A stretch of DNA of 64,000 bases from Sphingorhabdus sp. Alg239-R122 (GTDB lineage Bacteria > Pseudomonadota > Alphaproteobacteria > Sphingomonadales > Sphingomonadaceae), in the NCBI RefSeq assembly GCF_900537065.1, contig NZ_UNRC01000001.1, forward strand, positions 186,001 through 250,000, written 5' to 3'. The position numbers and the translations under genes were made by a program. The notes beneath the pieces were generated by a model. That model did no database searches and was not told the origin of the DNA. It saw only the letters and a program-made list of their open reading frames with translations. Numbering within the stretch: position 1 is the first letter of the stretch; each line of letters begins with the position of its first letter. This document shows positions 25,881 through 35,917 of the stretch, one piece after another.

Positions 25881-26618
25881 TTGATTGATCCCCTCGTAAA
25901 GATAATGGCGCAATTGCGTGATCCAGAAAATGGCTGTCCTTGGGACATAGAACAGGATTTCAAGTCCATTGCGCCATATACTGTTGAAGAAGCCTACGAA
26001 GTATCAGATGCGATTGATCGCGGTGATATGGATGATTTGAAGGACGAGCTTGGTGATCTCCTGCTACAGGTCGTCTTTCATAGCCAGATGGCCAAAGAAG
26101 CTGGTTTCTTTACAATTGATGATGTGGCTTCGGCTATTTGCGACAAGATGACCCGACGCCATCCGCATATTTTTGCCGACACAGCTGCTGAAAATTGGGA
26201 TTGGGAAAAGCTGAAAGAAGAGGAGCGCAATGATTCAGGGCAATCAAGCGCGATGGACGGTGTAGCACATACCCTCCCCGCTTTGATGCGGGCGCAAAAA
26301 CTCCAAAAACGCGCCAAAAGAACTGGTTTTGACTGGGATGAAGTCGATGAGTGTATAGCAAAACTGGAAGAAGAAATTGCTGAGCTCAAGAATGCGAAGA
26401 GTGTTGCTGAAAAGCATGAAGAATCAGGAGATTTACTGTTCGCCGCCGTCAATGTTGTACGCCATTACAGCGTTGATGCAGAAATTGCGCTCAAAGACGG
26501 TAACAATAAGTTTGAAAACCGATTCCGTATGATGGAAAAAATTGCAGGTGAAGCTTTTGAAGATTTGCCGCTTCAAACCAAGGAAGAGTTGTGGCAGCGC
26601 GTAAAAAGTGCATCCTAA
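25881..26618 (+). CDS. mazG: Nucleoside triphosphate pyrophosphohydrolase MazG
   Basis: A 245-residue all-alpha enzyme that hydrolyses NTPs or dNTPs to monophosphates. The conserved LRDPENGCPWDIEQ and EEAYEVSDAID...LKDELGDLLLQVVFHSQMA carry the metal-binding Glu/Asp residues. A second MazG-like half appears in the C-terminal part (KLEEEIAELKNA...EESGDLLFAAVNVVRHY). The start is probably TTG at 25881, since family members begin with a short segment before KIMAxLRDP; an internal ATG eight codons later would truncate it. AGAGG lies about 12 bases upstream. Convergent with hflX, 7 bases apart. Confidence 0.93.
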   Translation: MIDPLVKIMAQLRDPENGCPWDIEQDFKSIAPYTVEEAYEVSDAIDRGDMDDLKDELGDLLLQVVFHSQMAKEAGFFTIDDVASAICDKMTRRHPHIFADTAAENWDWEKLKEEERNDSGQSSAMDGVAHTLPALMRAQKLQKRAKRTGFDWDEVDECIAKLEEEIAELKNAKSVAEKHEESGDLLFAAVNVVRHYSVDAEIALKDGNNKFENRFRMMEKIAGEAFEDLPLQTKEELWQRVKSAS

Positions 26619-26625
26619 GTTACGC

Positions 26626-27957
26626 TTATAATGCTAAAAAACGTCCCCAGTCTTTCTCTGATAGGCGAACATCAACAATTTGCGCATCCTCGCCTTCTGT
26701 AACTGACAAAACCTTTCCATGAGCATGCAACCATGCCATTTTCTGGCCATCTGATAAATCCAGAGTGACTGACCGCAAGCTGTTACCGGCTATCAATGTT
26801 TCCGACACCATATGCGCCAGGTTGTCGACACCCTCTCCCTTCAATGCAGATATAGGGCAATGCGGTGTTTCGGAATGTCCGAATTCCAATACGCCTTTCC
26901 GTGCTTCTTCATCGAGCTGGTCCCATTTATTCCATGCCTCAACAACAGCTATTGAAACATCTTCATCTGTCTCCTGCTCAAACGTATTGATGCCGAGCTC
27001 GGCCAGGATATTCTCCACCTCGATTTTCTGTGCCTGTGTGTCAGGGTGAGAGATATCACGCACATGTATAATCAGGTCGGCGGACAGGACTTCTTCCAGT
27101 GTGGCGCGAAATGCGGCAACAAGCTGTGTAGGTAGATCAGAAACAAAGCCCACAGTGTCGGAAAGAATGGCTTTTTCCAGGCCGCCCAGTTCAACCGAAC
27201 GCATGGTCGGGTCAAGAGTGGCAAAAAGCAGGTCTTCCGCCATGACGTCAGACCCGGTTAACCGGTTGAACAAAGTCGATTTCCCTGCATTGGTATATCC
27301 CACGAGCGCAATGACTGGCCATGGTGCTTTCTGACGCCTTTGCCTGTGTAAAGAGCGTGTTTTTTTGACCTGCTCCAGTTCACGGCGGAGCTTGGCCATA
27401 CGGTCGCGTATCATGCGGCGGTCGGATTCAATTTGTGTTTCGCCAGGACCGCCCAGAAAACCAAAGCCGCCCCGTTGCCGCTCAAGGTGCGTCCAACTTC
27501 TCACCAGCCGACCTGCTTGATAATCCAGATGTGCCAATTCCACCTGCAGCCGTCCCTCAGCAGTTGCGGCACGTTCACCGAAAATCTCCAGGATAAGGCC
27601 AGTACGGTCAATAACCTTGATGTTCAGTCTTTCTTCAAGGTTTCTTTGCTGAATTGCGGATAATGGACCATCAACAATCAGCAATTCAGCTTCTTCAGCA
27701 TGGATAGCGGCTGCTATCCTGTCAATCTGTCCGCCACCAAATAATGTTCCAGGCTTAGCTGTACGAATACGCAAGTCCATAGTTTCACAGACATTAATGC
27801 CAATCGCGGCGGCAAGGCCGACTGCTTCATCAAGCCGAGCATCCGCATTCAAATGCTGCTTGTTCCCCAGATCAGGATAAACGATAACAGCGGATGCGCC
27901 TCGTGCAATTTCGCGGCGTTCATCAGTCGGGAAGCTACCCGTCCCCTGCCCGCTCAA
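26626..27957 (-). CDS. hflX: GTPase HflX
   Basis: A 443-residue ribosome-associated GTPase involved in rescuing or splitting stalled ribosomes. An N-terminal glycine-rich HflX domain is followed by a coiled segment ([24 protein letters not shown]). The G domain has [12 protein letters not shown] (G1), [16 protein letters not shown] (G3) and NKWD (G4). The start is TTG at 27957, overlapping the hfq stop (TTGA), because no in-frame ATG exists near the beginning of the conserved region. The hfq-hflX coupling is an old bacterial arrangement. Confidence 0.94.
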   Translation of the reverse strand: MSGQGTGSFPTDERREIARGASAVIVYPDLGNKQHLNADARLDEAVGLAAAIGINVCETMDLRIRTAKPGTLFGGGQIDRIAAAIHAEEAELLIVDGPLSAIQQRNLEERLNIKVIDRTGLILEIFGERAATAEGRLQVELAHLDYQAGRLVRSWTHLERQRGGFGFLGGPGETQIESDRRMIRDRMAKLRRELEQVKKTRSLHRQRRQKAPWPVIALVGYTNAGKSTLFNRLTGSDVMAEDLLFATLDPTMRSVELGGLEKAILSDTVGFVSDLPTQLVAAFRATLEEVLSADLIIHVRDISHPDTQAQKIEVENILAELGINTFEQETDEDVSIAVVEAWNKWDQLDEEARKGVLEFGHSETPHCPISALKGEGVDNLAHMVSETLIAGNSLRSVTLDLSDGQKMAWLHAHGKVLSVTEGEDAQIVDVRLSEKDWGRFLAL

Positions 27958-28442
27958 TCTTCTTCCATTTCGCTGTCACCATATAAGTCCAATGGTCCAC
28001 TAGGCTGGATGGTTGAGACAGCATGCTTGTAAGCCAACTGTATCATGCCTTCGCGCTCAAGCATCATGCAGAACTGGTCATAGGCAACGACCTGTCCTTG
28101 CAGCATTACACCGTTGACAAGGAACATTGTGACCGACGTTTCTGACTCGCGGACGCTGTTCAGGAAAATTTCCTGCAGCGATTTGTTCTTGTGCGTTGCG
28201 GCGTCCATGGCGTCTGTAAATATACCAGTTTCCATGGGCTGAGACGGCATGACTGTCGATATTGCATGCTTGTAAACCAGCTGTGATTGGCCATCACGCC
28301 GAAGCAGGATCGAAAAATTGTCAAACCATGTGACAATACCCTGCAATTTGACACCTTTGACCAAAAACATGGTCACCGGCGTTTTTGACTTTCGCAAGTT
28401 ATTCAGGAACATGTCCTGTAGATTTTGTGCCTTTTCGGTCAT
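27954..28442 (-). CDS. hfq: Tandem double-domain Hfq
   Basis: 162 residues containing two complete Sm/Hfq domains in one chain, about 8-66 and 89-147, joined by a roughly 22-residue linker. Copy 1 has [23 protein letters not shown] and LVYKHAIST. Copy 2 has [23 protein letters not shown] and LAYKHAVST. Both keep the proximal-site Gln and the YKH motif, so a trimer could form a six-domain ring like normal Hfq. The rim basic patch is weaker in copy 2 (RESE versus RKSK), so the copies may have diverged in RNA contact. A normal Hfq is about 80-100 residues with one domain. ATG at 28442; hflX overlaps downstream and ntrX lies about 100 bases upstream. Confidence 0.95.
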   Translation of the reverse strand: MTEKAQNLQDMFLNNLRKSKTPVTMFLVKGVKLQGIVTWFDNFSILLRRDGQSQLVYKHAISTVMPSQPMETGIFTDAMDAATHKNKSLQEIFLNSVRESETSVTMFLVNGVMLQGQVVAYDQFCMMLEREGMIQLAYKHAVSTIQPSGPLDLYGDSEMEED

Positions 28443-28484
28443 CGTGACCCCCGGTCTTGGCGGCTTGATTGCCGCTATATTATG

Positions 28485-28496
28485 TTTGAATTCAAA
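28485..28496. repeat. 12-bp palindrome upstream of hfq
   Basis: TTTGAATTCAAA is a perfect palindrome about 43 bases upstream of the hfq start, in the 103-base ntrX-hfq gap. It could be a regulator site or part of a promoter. Confidence 0.25.
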
Positions 28497-28545
28497 TATC
28501 TGTTACTCTGTTTGTGAAGAAAAATCCATTGCTAATCTAGCCACC

Positions 28546-29928
28546 TCAACTGTCATCAGTATTTTTCTGTCCTGCCAACCCAAGCAGTTTCAATTTGCGA
28601 TGCAGGGCTGAACGCTCCATACCGATGAAATTCGCAGTTTTGGATATGTTTCCGGAAAAACGACGGATCTGTATTTTAAGATACTCACGTTCAAAGCTTT
28701 CACGTGCTTCGCGTAACGGAGCCCCCATAAGTGAAGTTATACCTACACTTCTACTGGAATCGCCTTCAATAAGCTCCACGGGCAGCATATCGAGGTCAAT
28801 CCGCTGCAATCGCCCATGCGGAGCCAGGATTATAGTTCTTTCCACGACATTTCTGAGCTGACGCACATTACCCGGCCAATCATAGCCTTGCATAGCGGCC
28901 ATGGCCTCACTGCTTATTTCTGGTGAGTTCAACGATTGCTCTGCTGCAAATCGTGCGGAATAATGTTCTGTAAGTGCAGGGATATCTTCCCGGCGTTCTG
29001 TAAGGGCAGGGATTTCCACCGGCACCACGTTCAATCTGTAAAACAGGTCTTCGCGGAACTTACCTGATGATATCTCCTCCTCCAGATTGCGGGAGGTTGC
29101 AGATACAATACGCACATCCACCTTGATAGGACGCGAACCACCTACACGCGTGAAGCTCTGGTCAGTCAGGACGCGTAGAATTTTAGCCTGTGTGGCCATT
29201 GGCATTTCGGCGACTTCATCAAGGAAGAGTGTGCCTCCATGCGCATTTTCCAAATGCCCGGCTCTTACCAAACGTCCTTGTGTTTCGGTTCCAAAAAGCT
29301 CTTCTTCAAAACGGTCAGACGTCATCCGTGCCGAATTGACAGTAACAAATGCCGCCTGTGCACGCGGGCTCCATGCATGAAGCAGCCGGGCTGCCACTTC
29401 CTTGCCAACTCCTGCTGGTCCCGTGAAAAGAACTCGGCTCCCGGTATTGGCCACACGCTTCAATGTCGCGCGTACATTGTTGATGACAGTTGAATTTCCG
29501 GTAAGTTCTTCGGATACGCCGAGCTGTTCCTTAAGCCGCTTATTTTCGGAACGAAGCCGCTCTGTTTCGGTTGCACGTGCAACGAGTAGCAATAACCGTT
29601 CAGCCTCAAACGGTTTTTCAATAAAGTCGACCGCACCGCGCGAAATTGCCGATACCGCAGTATCTATATTGCCATGCCCTGAAAAAATGATCACTGGCAG
29701 GTTCGGGTCACGTTTCTTGATGACATCCAGCAAGTCAAGCCCGTCAAGCTTGCTCCCCTTCAGCCATACATCCAGAAGCAAGAGAGATGGTCGGCGTGCA
29801 TCTATTTCTTCCAGTGCGCCATCGCTATCCGCGGCCGTACGGCATTCATAGCCTTCGTCCTCGAGAACTCCGGAAACAAGATCACGAATGTCTTTTTCAT
29901 CATCAACGATAAGGACTTCAAGCGCCAT
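28546..29928 (-). CDS. ntrX: Response regulator NtrX
   Basis: A 460-residue NtrC-family response regulator, partner of the NtrY kinase in nitrogen, redox and envelope control. The receiver domain (1-120) has DDEKD, the phosphoacceptor Asp in LLLDVWLKG, and FIEKPF. The AAA+ domain has Walker A GPAGVGKE, Walker B GGTLFLDEVAEMP and PGNVRQLRN. The GAFTGA loop that contacts sigma-54 is missing: the segment after ELFG reads TETQGRLVRAGHLENAHGG. It may thus act without sigma-54, as reported for some alphaproteobacterial NtrX proteins. The C-terminal Fis-type HTH is NISKTANFIGMERSALHRKLKLLG. Begins 45 bases after the ntrY stop. Confidence 0.93.
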   Translation of the reverse strand: MALEVLIVDDEKDIRDLVSGVLEDEGYECRTAADSDGALEEIDARRPSLLLLDVWLKGSKLDGLDLLDVIKKRDPNLPVIIFSGHGNIDTAVSAISRGAVDFIEKPFEAERLLLLVARATETERLRSENKRLKEQLGVSEELTGNSTVINNVRATLKRVANTGSRVLFTGPAGVGKEVAARLLHAWSPRAQAAFVTVNSARMTSDRFEEELFGTETQGRLVRAGHLENAHGGTLFLDEVAEMPMATQAKILRVLTDQSFTRVGGSRPIKVDVRIVSATSRNLEEEISSGKFREDLFYRLNVVPVEIPALTERREDIPALTEHYSARFAAEQSLNSPEISSEAMAAMQGYDWPGNVRQLRNVVERTIILAPHGRLQRIDLDMLPVELIEGDSSRSVGITSLMGAPLREARESFEREYLKIQIRRFSGNISKTANFIGMERSALHRKLKLLGLAGQKNTDDS

Positions 29929-29973
29929 AGGTAGTTAAGTTCCCTTTGTTTTCTTTAATGTTCATATTTTATT

Positions 29974-32220
29974 TCAGGCATTTACCTTGACTTCCGGCTG
30001 CGCCGCTATGCCATCTGCAACGCTTTTCAACATGGTAGCATCAAGTGTAAGAACAACTTCAGCGCCGCCTGTATCAGCATTGTCAAACGCAATTTCCCCA
30101 AAATGCTCTTCAACAATTTTCTTCACGATGGCGAGGCCCAGTCCGGTGCCTTTTTCGCGTGTGGTAACATAAGGTTCGATAAGCCGATCGCTATCGTCTG
30201 GAAGACCAACACCATTATCAGTTATGGACAAGGTGATATCATCGCCTGTCTGCATGAATTGCACGGAAACCTTGCCGCGATAATCATTATCGGCCGATTT
30301 TTTCTTGCTTTCAATCGATTCAACGGCATTTTTGATAATGTTTGTAATAGCCTGCCCAATCTGGCGGCGATCACAATAGAGCATTATTTCATTGGAATCT
30401 GACAGTAGTTCAAATTCAACACCGCCATGCGCAACATCATGCATGAAGACAGCCTGCTTGACGAGGTCGAAATAATTTTCCTCCCGGAAAACAGGTTTTG
30501 GCATTTTAGCAAATGATGAAAATTCATCGACCATATTACGCAAGTCACCTACCTGCCGAATGATGGTTTCGGTAAGATTGGCAAATATTTCAGGGTCAGA
30601 CACGATTTCTTTTGTGTAGCGCCGTTTCAGCCGTTCCGTTGCAAGCTGGATCGGCGTGAGAGGGTTCTTGATTTCATGGGCAATGCGCTGCGCTACATCT
30701 GACCATGCAGCTTGCCGCTGATCCAGTAATTGCTGGGTAATATCCTCAAATGTAATGACATGGCCGATAGGTTCGCGGACAATTTTGACTGCCAGTGTTA
30801 ACAAGCTGCTGCTGGATGCGAACTGAATGACATTTTCGGTGATTTCAGCTTCAATAAGCTTCGCAAATTGGGGGGCTATATCTGTAAGCTTTTCGCCCAG
30901 CAGTTGTTCATTACCTTCCTTGCGCAATATTTGCTGCGCAGAATTGTTCATTAACCGGATATGACCATCCGTATCGACAGATATGATGCCTGCGGTAGCA
31001 GATTCCACAATGGCTTCGATAAATGCACGGCGATTATCAAGCTGTTCATTGGCGCTCATCAATGCTTGGGTTTGCTGTTCCAGCCGCTGGGCCATGCGGT
31101 TAAATGCTCTGCCCAACATGCCCACTTCGTCACGCCTGACAACCGATGTTACCCGGGGTGTAAAATTACCCATGCTGATTTCACGTGCAGCCACTGCCAA
31201 ATCATCAAGCGGCCTTACCATGCGGTCAGCGAGCCGTAGCGCAGCCCATAACGCAATACCTACAATAAGTAGCGAAACAAAAAACAGAGCCAGATTGAAC
31301 CGCAGCTGCAGATTACTGGTCTGCGCGCTGAATTGGTCATAATCATTCAGCACTTCCTGTGCACGCTCACCTTGGCTGAAAGCGAGAAGATCAGACCTGC
31401 GGGCTGTATAAAGATATATTTCCGCCTGCCTGTCGAGTGGCGCCACTGCTTCCACCCTGTTAGCGGAAACCGATACAAGCATTTCTTCACCATTTTTTAG
31501 CTTGGTGATCAGCTCCTTGTTGATGCGCTCGGTGGACACTTCGTCTGGCCCAACAATAACCGCAACACGCGGCTGCCCGTCCTGCCCTATTTGCAAGATC
31601 GCCGATTGACTTAATGATCGGACCAGCACCTGATAGGAATAGGCTTCCGAAAACTCCGGACTGTCAATCCTGGCCTGGGATAGATATTCGCGTAAATCTT
31701 TGGCTAGTGCTTCCGTCTGGTTGCCGACATCGGTTGTGCTTTGCGCATAATAGCCTTTGGCAAGTTCATTTGCATTTTCCAATATGTTCCGCGAACGGTC
31801 CGAAAACCAGAATTCCACACCATACTGGAATAGTAATGACGCAAAAACGACTACCAATAGCGTGGGAATGGCCGCAAGTAATGAAAACAGGCCAACCAGC
31901 CTAATATGCAATTGGCCGTCGCTTCCACTCTCAGATTTGCGTGCCCTCCCCCGCGCTATGCGTCGTCCAAAAAGCACAAGCAGTGCCATAGCGGGTACCA
32001 GATTTGCCACCAGTAAAGTTGCCGCCATGACAGCAGGTAACAATTTATCTTTTTCCTGATAATCCGATATAATTGAATAACTTATTGCCATAATGATAAT
32101 CAGTATGGCTGCGGCAGATATTTCAAGCAGGGAGAAAAAGCGGTCATTCCTAGCCAGAAGTGCGAGCTTCCTTCGCCATACAGGGCGTTCATTCAGGGAT
32201 GCTGTTGGCGAGGATACCAT
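29974..32220 (-). CDS. ntrY: Sensor histidine kinase NtrY
   Basis: A 748-residue inner-membrane kinase. Two membrane segments near the N-terminus (about 33-90) and more at about 110-130 and 300-330 frame a large extracytoplasmic region. A HAMP domain follows (DRMVRPLDDLAVAAREISMGNF), then a PAS domain (about 385-490). The dimerisation helix has AHEIKNPLTPIQLATERLKRR with the phosphorylated His in AHEIKNP. The ATPase domain has NIIKNAVES, DNGVGLPDD and GTGLGLAIVKKI. It phosphorylates NtrX, encoded next. The 60 bases from the ntrC stop to ntrY hold no gene. Confidence 0.94.
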   Translation of the reverse strand: MVSSPTASLNERPVWRRKLALLARNDRFFSLLEISAAAILIIIMAISYSIISDYQEKDKLLPAVMAATLLVANLVPAMALLVLFGRRIARGRARKSESGSDGQLHIRLVGLFSLLAAIPTLLVVVFASLLFQYGVEFWFSDRSRNILENANELAKGYYAQSTTDVGNQTEALAKDLREYLSQARIDSPEFSEAYSYQVLVRSLSQSAILQIGQDGQPRVAVIVGPDEVSTERINKELITKLKNGEEMLVSVSANRVEAVAPLDRQAEIYLYTARRSDLLAFSQGERAQEVLNDYDQFSAQTSNLQLRFNLALFFVSLLIVGIALWAALRLADRMVRPLDDLAVAAREISMGNFTPRVTSVVRRDEVGMLGRAFNRMAQRLEQQTQALMSANEQLDNRRAFIEAIVESATAGIISVDTDGHIRLMNNSAQQILRKEGNEQLLGEKLTDIAPQFAKLIEAEITENVIQFASSSSLLTLAVKIVREPIGHVITFEDITQQLLDQRQAAWSDVAQRIAHEIKNPLTPIQLATERLKRRYTKEIVSDPEIFANLTETIIRQVGDLRNMVDEFSSFAKMPKPVFREENYFDLVKQAVFMHDVAHGGVEFELLSDSNEIMLYCDRRQIGQAITNIIKNAVESIESKKKSADNDYRGKVSVQFMQTGDDITLSITDNGVGLPDDSDRLIEPYVTTREKGTGLGLAIVKKIVEEHFGEIAFDNADTGGAEVVLTLDATMLKSVADGIAAQPEVKVNA

Positions 32221-32280
32221 GTGGCCTTCTTACAACAGTTGGGTTGCAAAAAAACCAGAAAATTACTTTTTATCGCAACA

Positions 32281-33711
32281 TTATCGTATTTTTTGCTCCG
32301 CATGTCGCAATTCATCCGCGTCAATATCATAATTGGTCAGTTTTTTGCGCAGGGTGTTACGGTTGATTCCAAGCGTTTCAGCTGCCTTTAGCTGGTTACC
32401 ACCACATTGTTTCATGATATGACGCAGTAGCGGAACTTCAAATGCCTCAAGTGCGCGAAGATAAACCTGACCATCATCAATTGTATGAGATGACAGGTAA
32501 GTTTTAACCGCCTCGCTTAAATCCGCGGTCTGAACTGCGCTGCTTTTGTCAGAGACGTCATCCAAAAATGGCGCAATCATATCGGCCGTGACCGTTTCAT
32601 CCCTGCTGAATACCGCGATACGGTAAATCAGGTTTTTAAGCTCCCGGACATTACCGCTCCAATATTGCTGCCTGAGCAGGTCACGTGCGGCCTTGTCCAG
32701 TTCACGAAGTGGCAGGCCTTCGGACACTGCCATACGGGCAAAATGTTTCACAAGCGCGTCAATATCTTCGCGTCTCTCGCGTAGTGGCGGCAAGTCAATC
32801 GGCACGACGTTGATGCGGTAATACAGGTCTTCGCGAAAATCACCCTGTTCGATGAGTGTTCGAAAGTCCTTGTTCGTTGCACAGATTATCCTGACATCAA
32901 GCGTAATATCCTGCTTGCCGCCAACACGTGTGATACGCCCAGACTGCAATGCTCGTAGCAACCGTGTTTGTGCCTGCATTGGCATATCACCAATTTCGTC
33001 CAGGAATAGTGTCCCACCATTGGCCTGTTCGAATTTGCCGATATACTGGTTCACAGCACCTGTAAAAGCGCCCTTTTCATGACCGAACAGTTCTGACTCG
33101 ATCAGTTCTGCAGGAATGGCAGCCATGTTGACTGCAACAAACGGTTTTTCCCTGCGATGCCCCAAATTGTGAATCGCATCGGCGACGAGTTCCTTACCGG
33201 TGCCGGACTCGCCCAATAGCAACACTGTCAGGTCATTGCGCAGGACGCGTGTGATCATACGGTACACATCCTGCATTGCGGGACTTCGGCCTACAAGCGG
33301 TAAGTTGTCAGCATCGGATGTGGGTGAAAGGCCTATTGTGTCTGCCTTGGAACTGTTTATGGCCTGTGAAGCGGCATCGACAAGTTCATCAAGATCGAAA
33401 GGTTTTGGAAAGTATTCAAACGCCTCGGTTTCGGAAGCCCTTACCGCTGTATCAAGTGTATTTTGTGCGGATAAAATAATGACCGGCATATCCGGGAAAC
33501 CCTGCTTCACGGTTGTCAGGCTTTTAATACCATCACCATCGCTCAGCATGACATCAGTCAACATTAGCATATACCTGTTTTGCGCTAGTAGAAGGTCGCG
33601 CTGAGCAATGGAGTCACAGCTATCGATAGACCAGCCCTCATCTCGCAATGCAGCCGTAATCACGTGCGATATGGACTTGTCATCTTCAACCAGCAATATG
33701 CGTGTCATCAC
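32281..33711 (-). CDS. ntrC: Nitrogen regulation response regulator NtrC
   Basis: A 476-residue sigma-54-dependent enhancer-binding protein that turns on nitrogen-scavenging genes. Receiver domain: VEDDKS, LMLTDVMLSDGDG with the phosphorylated Asp, and YFPKPFDL. The AAA+ core is complete: LGESGTGKELVA (Walker A), HEKGAFTGAVN (GAFTGA intact), and GGTLFLDEIGDMP. The Fis HTH at the C-terminus is GGNQLKAAETLGINRNTLRKKL. The start has tandem ATGATG; it begins 11 bases after the ntrB stop, so the two are co-transcribed. Confidence 0.96.
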   Translation of the reverse strand: MMTRILLVEDDKSISHVITAALRDEGWSIDSCDSIAQRDLLLAQNRYMLMLTDVMLSDGDGIKSLTTVKQGFPDMPVIILSAQNTLDTAVRASETEAFEYFPKPFDLDELVDAASQAINSSKADTIGLSPTSDADNLPLVGRSPAMQDVYRMITRVLRNDLTVLLLGESGTGKELVADAIHNLGHRREKPFVAVNMAAIPAELIESELFGHEKGAFTGAVNQYIGKFEQANGGTLFLDEIGDMPMQAQTRLLRALQSGRITRVGGKQDITLDVRIICATNKDFRTLIEQGDFREDLYYRINVVPIDLPPLRERREDIDALVKHFARMAVSEGLPLRELDKAARDLLRQQYWSGNVRELKNLIYRIAVFSRDETVTADMIAPFLDDVSDKSSAVQTADLSEAVKTYLSSHTIDDGQVYLRALEAFEVPLLRHIMKQCGGNQLKAAETLGINRNTLRKKLTNYDIDADELRHAEQKIR

Positions 33712-33722
33712 TCGACTTCCTT

Positions 33723-34820
33723 CTAATTTTCGTAGCTGGGTAAAAGCAGTCGAAAGTGGCTTAAACCGCGTATTGCGTCGCGTTCATAATAAACGCGGCC
33801 CTGCATGTCAGTGACAAGTTTTTGCACCAGGGCTAATCCTAGCCCCTGCCCGTTTGTTTTGCTTGTTACAAAAGGTGAAAAAAGATGTTCGGCAATATCT
33901 TCGGAAACGCCGGGGCCATTATCAGAAATCGTGATTTCTATCGGCAATGCCTTGGCTTTATCGCTCCCGGGCAAGCGAAATTTGACACCGCTGGAATAAC
34001 GGGTCGTAATGGTAATTTGCGGTTTCTGTGCATCATGGCACGCTTCGATCGCGTTACTGAACAAGTTTAGGAATATCTGAGCCAGTGCATCACGTACCCC
34101 GCCCACTGTCGGCAATGATGGGTCATATTCTTCATAAAATGTCACGCTAGATACCTGTGCAGCTTCTGCTACAGCGCGGGCATGAGCCAAAATTTCATAT
34201 ATATTGCATGGTTCAGGTGGTTGTACAGTCTGGCTACCCAGTGACTGCATCTGGTCCACGAGTTTGGCGATACGTTCGACTTCCGTGCGGATAAGCTGTG
34301 TAAGCGGTTTATCCTTATCCTGAAGTTTACGCTCCAATAGCTGTGCAGCGCCTTTTATCCCCGCCAGTGGGTTTTTGATTTCATGCGCTAGAATGTCCGG
34401 TGACTGAACACGCAGGCTGGCACCTGTTTCCTTATGCGGCGATCCAAGAAGCAAAGAAGGGCTAGGCTCTGAAAAAGTAACAATTCTCCACCCATGGCTT
34501 TGGGTCACTGAAGCAATTGCAATATCGACATCATATGCCCCGCCAGATTGCGTTTCCAGCGGGGTCATGCGCGCTACCATATCTGCATTTGCATCATGCA
34601 ATGCACGTTCCACACGCTGATCTTTAAATTGCAGAACTGATCCTATATCCCTGCCCTGAAGCGTTTTTGCACTTTGTCGCAGGAAGTTTTCTGCAGCCGG
34701 GTTTGCCACGGATATCAGATTGTCAGGGGAAACAAGAAGATAGGGAAATGGCAGGCATGAAATTTGGGCCGCTAAATCAGGCTGCAAATCATACTCTATC
34801 TGCTTTTCTGGCTGTTTCAC
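33723..34820 (-). CDS. ntrB: Nitrogen regulation histidine kinase NtrB
   Basis: A 365-residue cytoplasmic kinase/phosphatase that controls NtrC phosphorylation and is itself governed by PII in the family. It has no membrane segment. A PAS domain fills about residues 20-110. The phosphoacceptor region is DILAHEIKNPLAGIKGAAQLLERKL with its conserved His. The ATPase domain carries NLFSNAIEAC, DNGPGVSEDIAEHLFSPFVTSK and GQGLGLALVQKL. It follows dusB on the same strand by only 5 bases, the common dusB-ntrB-ntrC order in alphaproteobacteria. Confidence 0.95.
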   Translation of the reverse strand: MKQPEKQIEYDLQPDLAAQISCLPFPYLLVSPDNLISVANPAAENFLRQSAKTLQGRDIGSVLQFKDQRVERALHDANADMVARMTPLETQSGGAYDVDIAIASVTQSHGWRIVTFSEPSPSLLLGSPHKETGASLRVQSPDILAHEIKNPLAGIKGAAQLLERKLQDKDKPLTQLIRTEVERIAKLVDQMQSLGSQTVQPPEPCNIYEILAHARAVAEAAQVSSVTFYEEYDPSLPTVGGVRDALAQIFLNLFSNAIEACHDAQKPQITITTRYSSGVKFRLPGSDKAKALPIEITISDNGPGVSEDIAEHLFSPFVTSKTNGQGLGLALVQKLVTDMQGRVYYERDAIRGLSHFRLLLPSYEN

Positions 34821-34825
34821 CGCTA

Positions 34826-35821
34826 TCAGGCTGCCGCTTTGCAGAGCCAGGGTGCGTAGAACCGTTCAAGCAGTTCCAGTGCTTCCTGCACATTTTCAAT
34901 TCTATTAAACGTATTCCGGAATTCTGCTGAACCAGTCAGGCCTTTTGTATACCAACCAATATGCTTGCGGGCGACGCGTACTCCGATATTGTCGCCATAT
35001 AGCTCCATCATCGCCTTGTAATGTTCAACAATGACTTCATACTGTTCGGCGATATCAGGATCTGCACATTGTTCGCCATGCGCAAACCAGTGCATGACCT
35101 GTCCCAGCAGCCATGGTTTACCATAGGCCCCTCGTCCAATCATAATGCCATCCGCGCCGCTTTGCTCAAGAGCCATTTCAGCATCATTGACATTACAGAT
35201 ATCTCCATTTGCGATGACGGGAACGGAAACTGCGTCTTTCACATTACGGATAAATGACCAGTCTGCCTGCCCCTTGTACATTTGGCAGCGCGTCCGGCCA
35301 TGCACTGTTATCAGCTGTGCACCAAGATCTTCGGCAATATGCGCAAGTTCAGGGGCATTAAGGCTATCATGGTCCCAGCCCATACGCATCTTGACCGTGA
35401 CAGGGACACCTACTGCCTTTACGGTTGCATCGATCAGCCTTGCAGCTAGTGGCAGGTCGCGCATAAGCGCCGAGCCCGCATCGCCATTTACCACTTTTTT
35501 GACAGGGCACCCCATATTTATATCGATAATTTCGGCGCCCCGGTCTTCGTTGAGCTTAGCTGCTTCTGCCATGGCGTTGGGGTCGCATCCTGCCAGCTGC
35601 ATGGACACGGGTTCTTCGACCGAATCCCAGGCTGCTTTTTGCAGCGATTGGCGGGTTTCGCGGATCATGGCCTGACTGGCAATCATTTCGGTGACGTTAA
35701 GGCCTGAGCCATAGCGACGTACAATACGCCGGAACGGCATATCGGTGACGCCCGTCATCGGCGCCAATATAACAGGAGATGCAATTTCAATATTGCCGAT
35801 TTTGACAGGTTTTAGCGTCAT
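34826..35821 (-). CDS. dusB: tRNA-dihydrouridine synthase DusB
   Basis: A 331-residue FMN enzyme that reduces uridine to dihydrouridine in the D-loop of tRNAs. Motifs: [37 protein letters not shown] with the catalytic Cys, [34 protein letters not shown] and [14 protein letters not shown]. The ATG at 35821 was chosen over an in-frame ATG 26 codons upstream because the conserved [10 protein letters not shown] begins right after it. The longer version would also fill the gap to divergent ispDF. First gene of the dusB-ntrBCYX run. Confidence 0.94.
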   Translation of the reverse strand: MTLKPVKIGNIEIASPVILAPMTGVTDMPFRRIVRRYGSGLNVTEMIASQAMIRETRQSLQKAAWDSVEEPVSMQLAGCDPNAMAEAAKLNEDRGAEIIDINMGCPVKKVVNGDAGSALMRDLPLAARLIDATVKAVGVPVTVKMRMGWDHDSLNAPELAHIAEDLGAQLITVHGRTRCQMYKGQADWSFIRNVKDAVSVPVIANGDICNVNDAEMALEQSGADGIMIGRGAYGKPWLLGQVMHWFAHGEQCADPDIAEQYEVIVEHYKAMMELYGDNIGVRVARKHIGWYTKGLTGSAEFRNTFNRIENVQEALELLERFYAPWLCKAAA

Positions 35822-35917
35822 GTCGTCTGGTAACTCGCAAATATGCCTAAAATTTAGGCAGTCATTATCGGTAAACGCGCTGGCGGGCAAGCAAGACATG
35901 TTCTAAAGCTTGTGAAA

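Noticed and set aside
35822-35899. Longer DusB start
   Set aside because: Adds 26 residues with no conservation and reaches almost to the divergent ispDF start; ATG 35821 fits the family.
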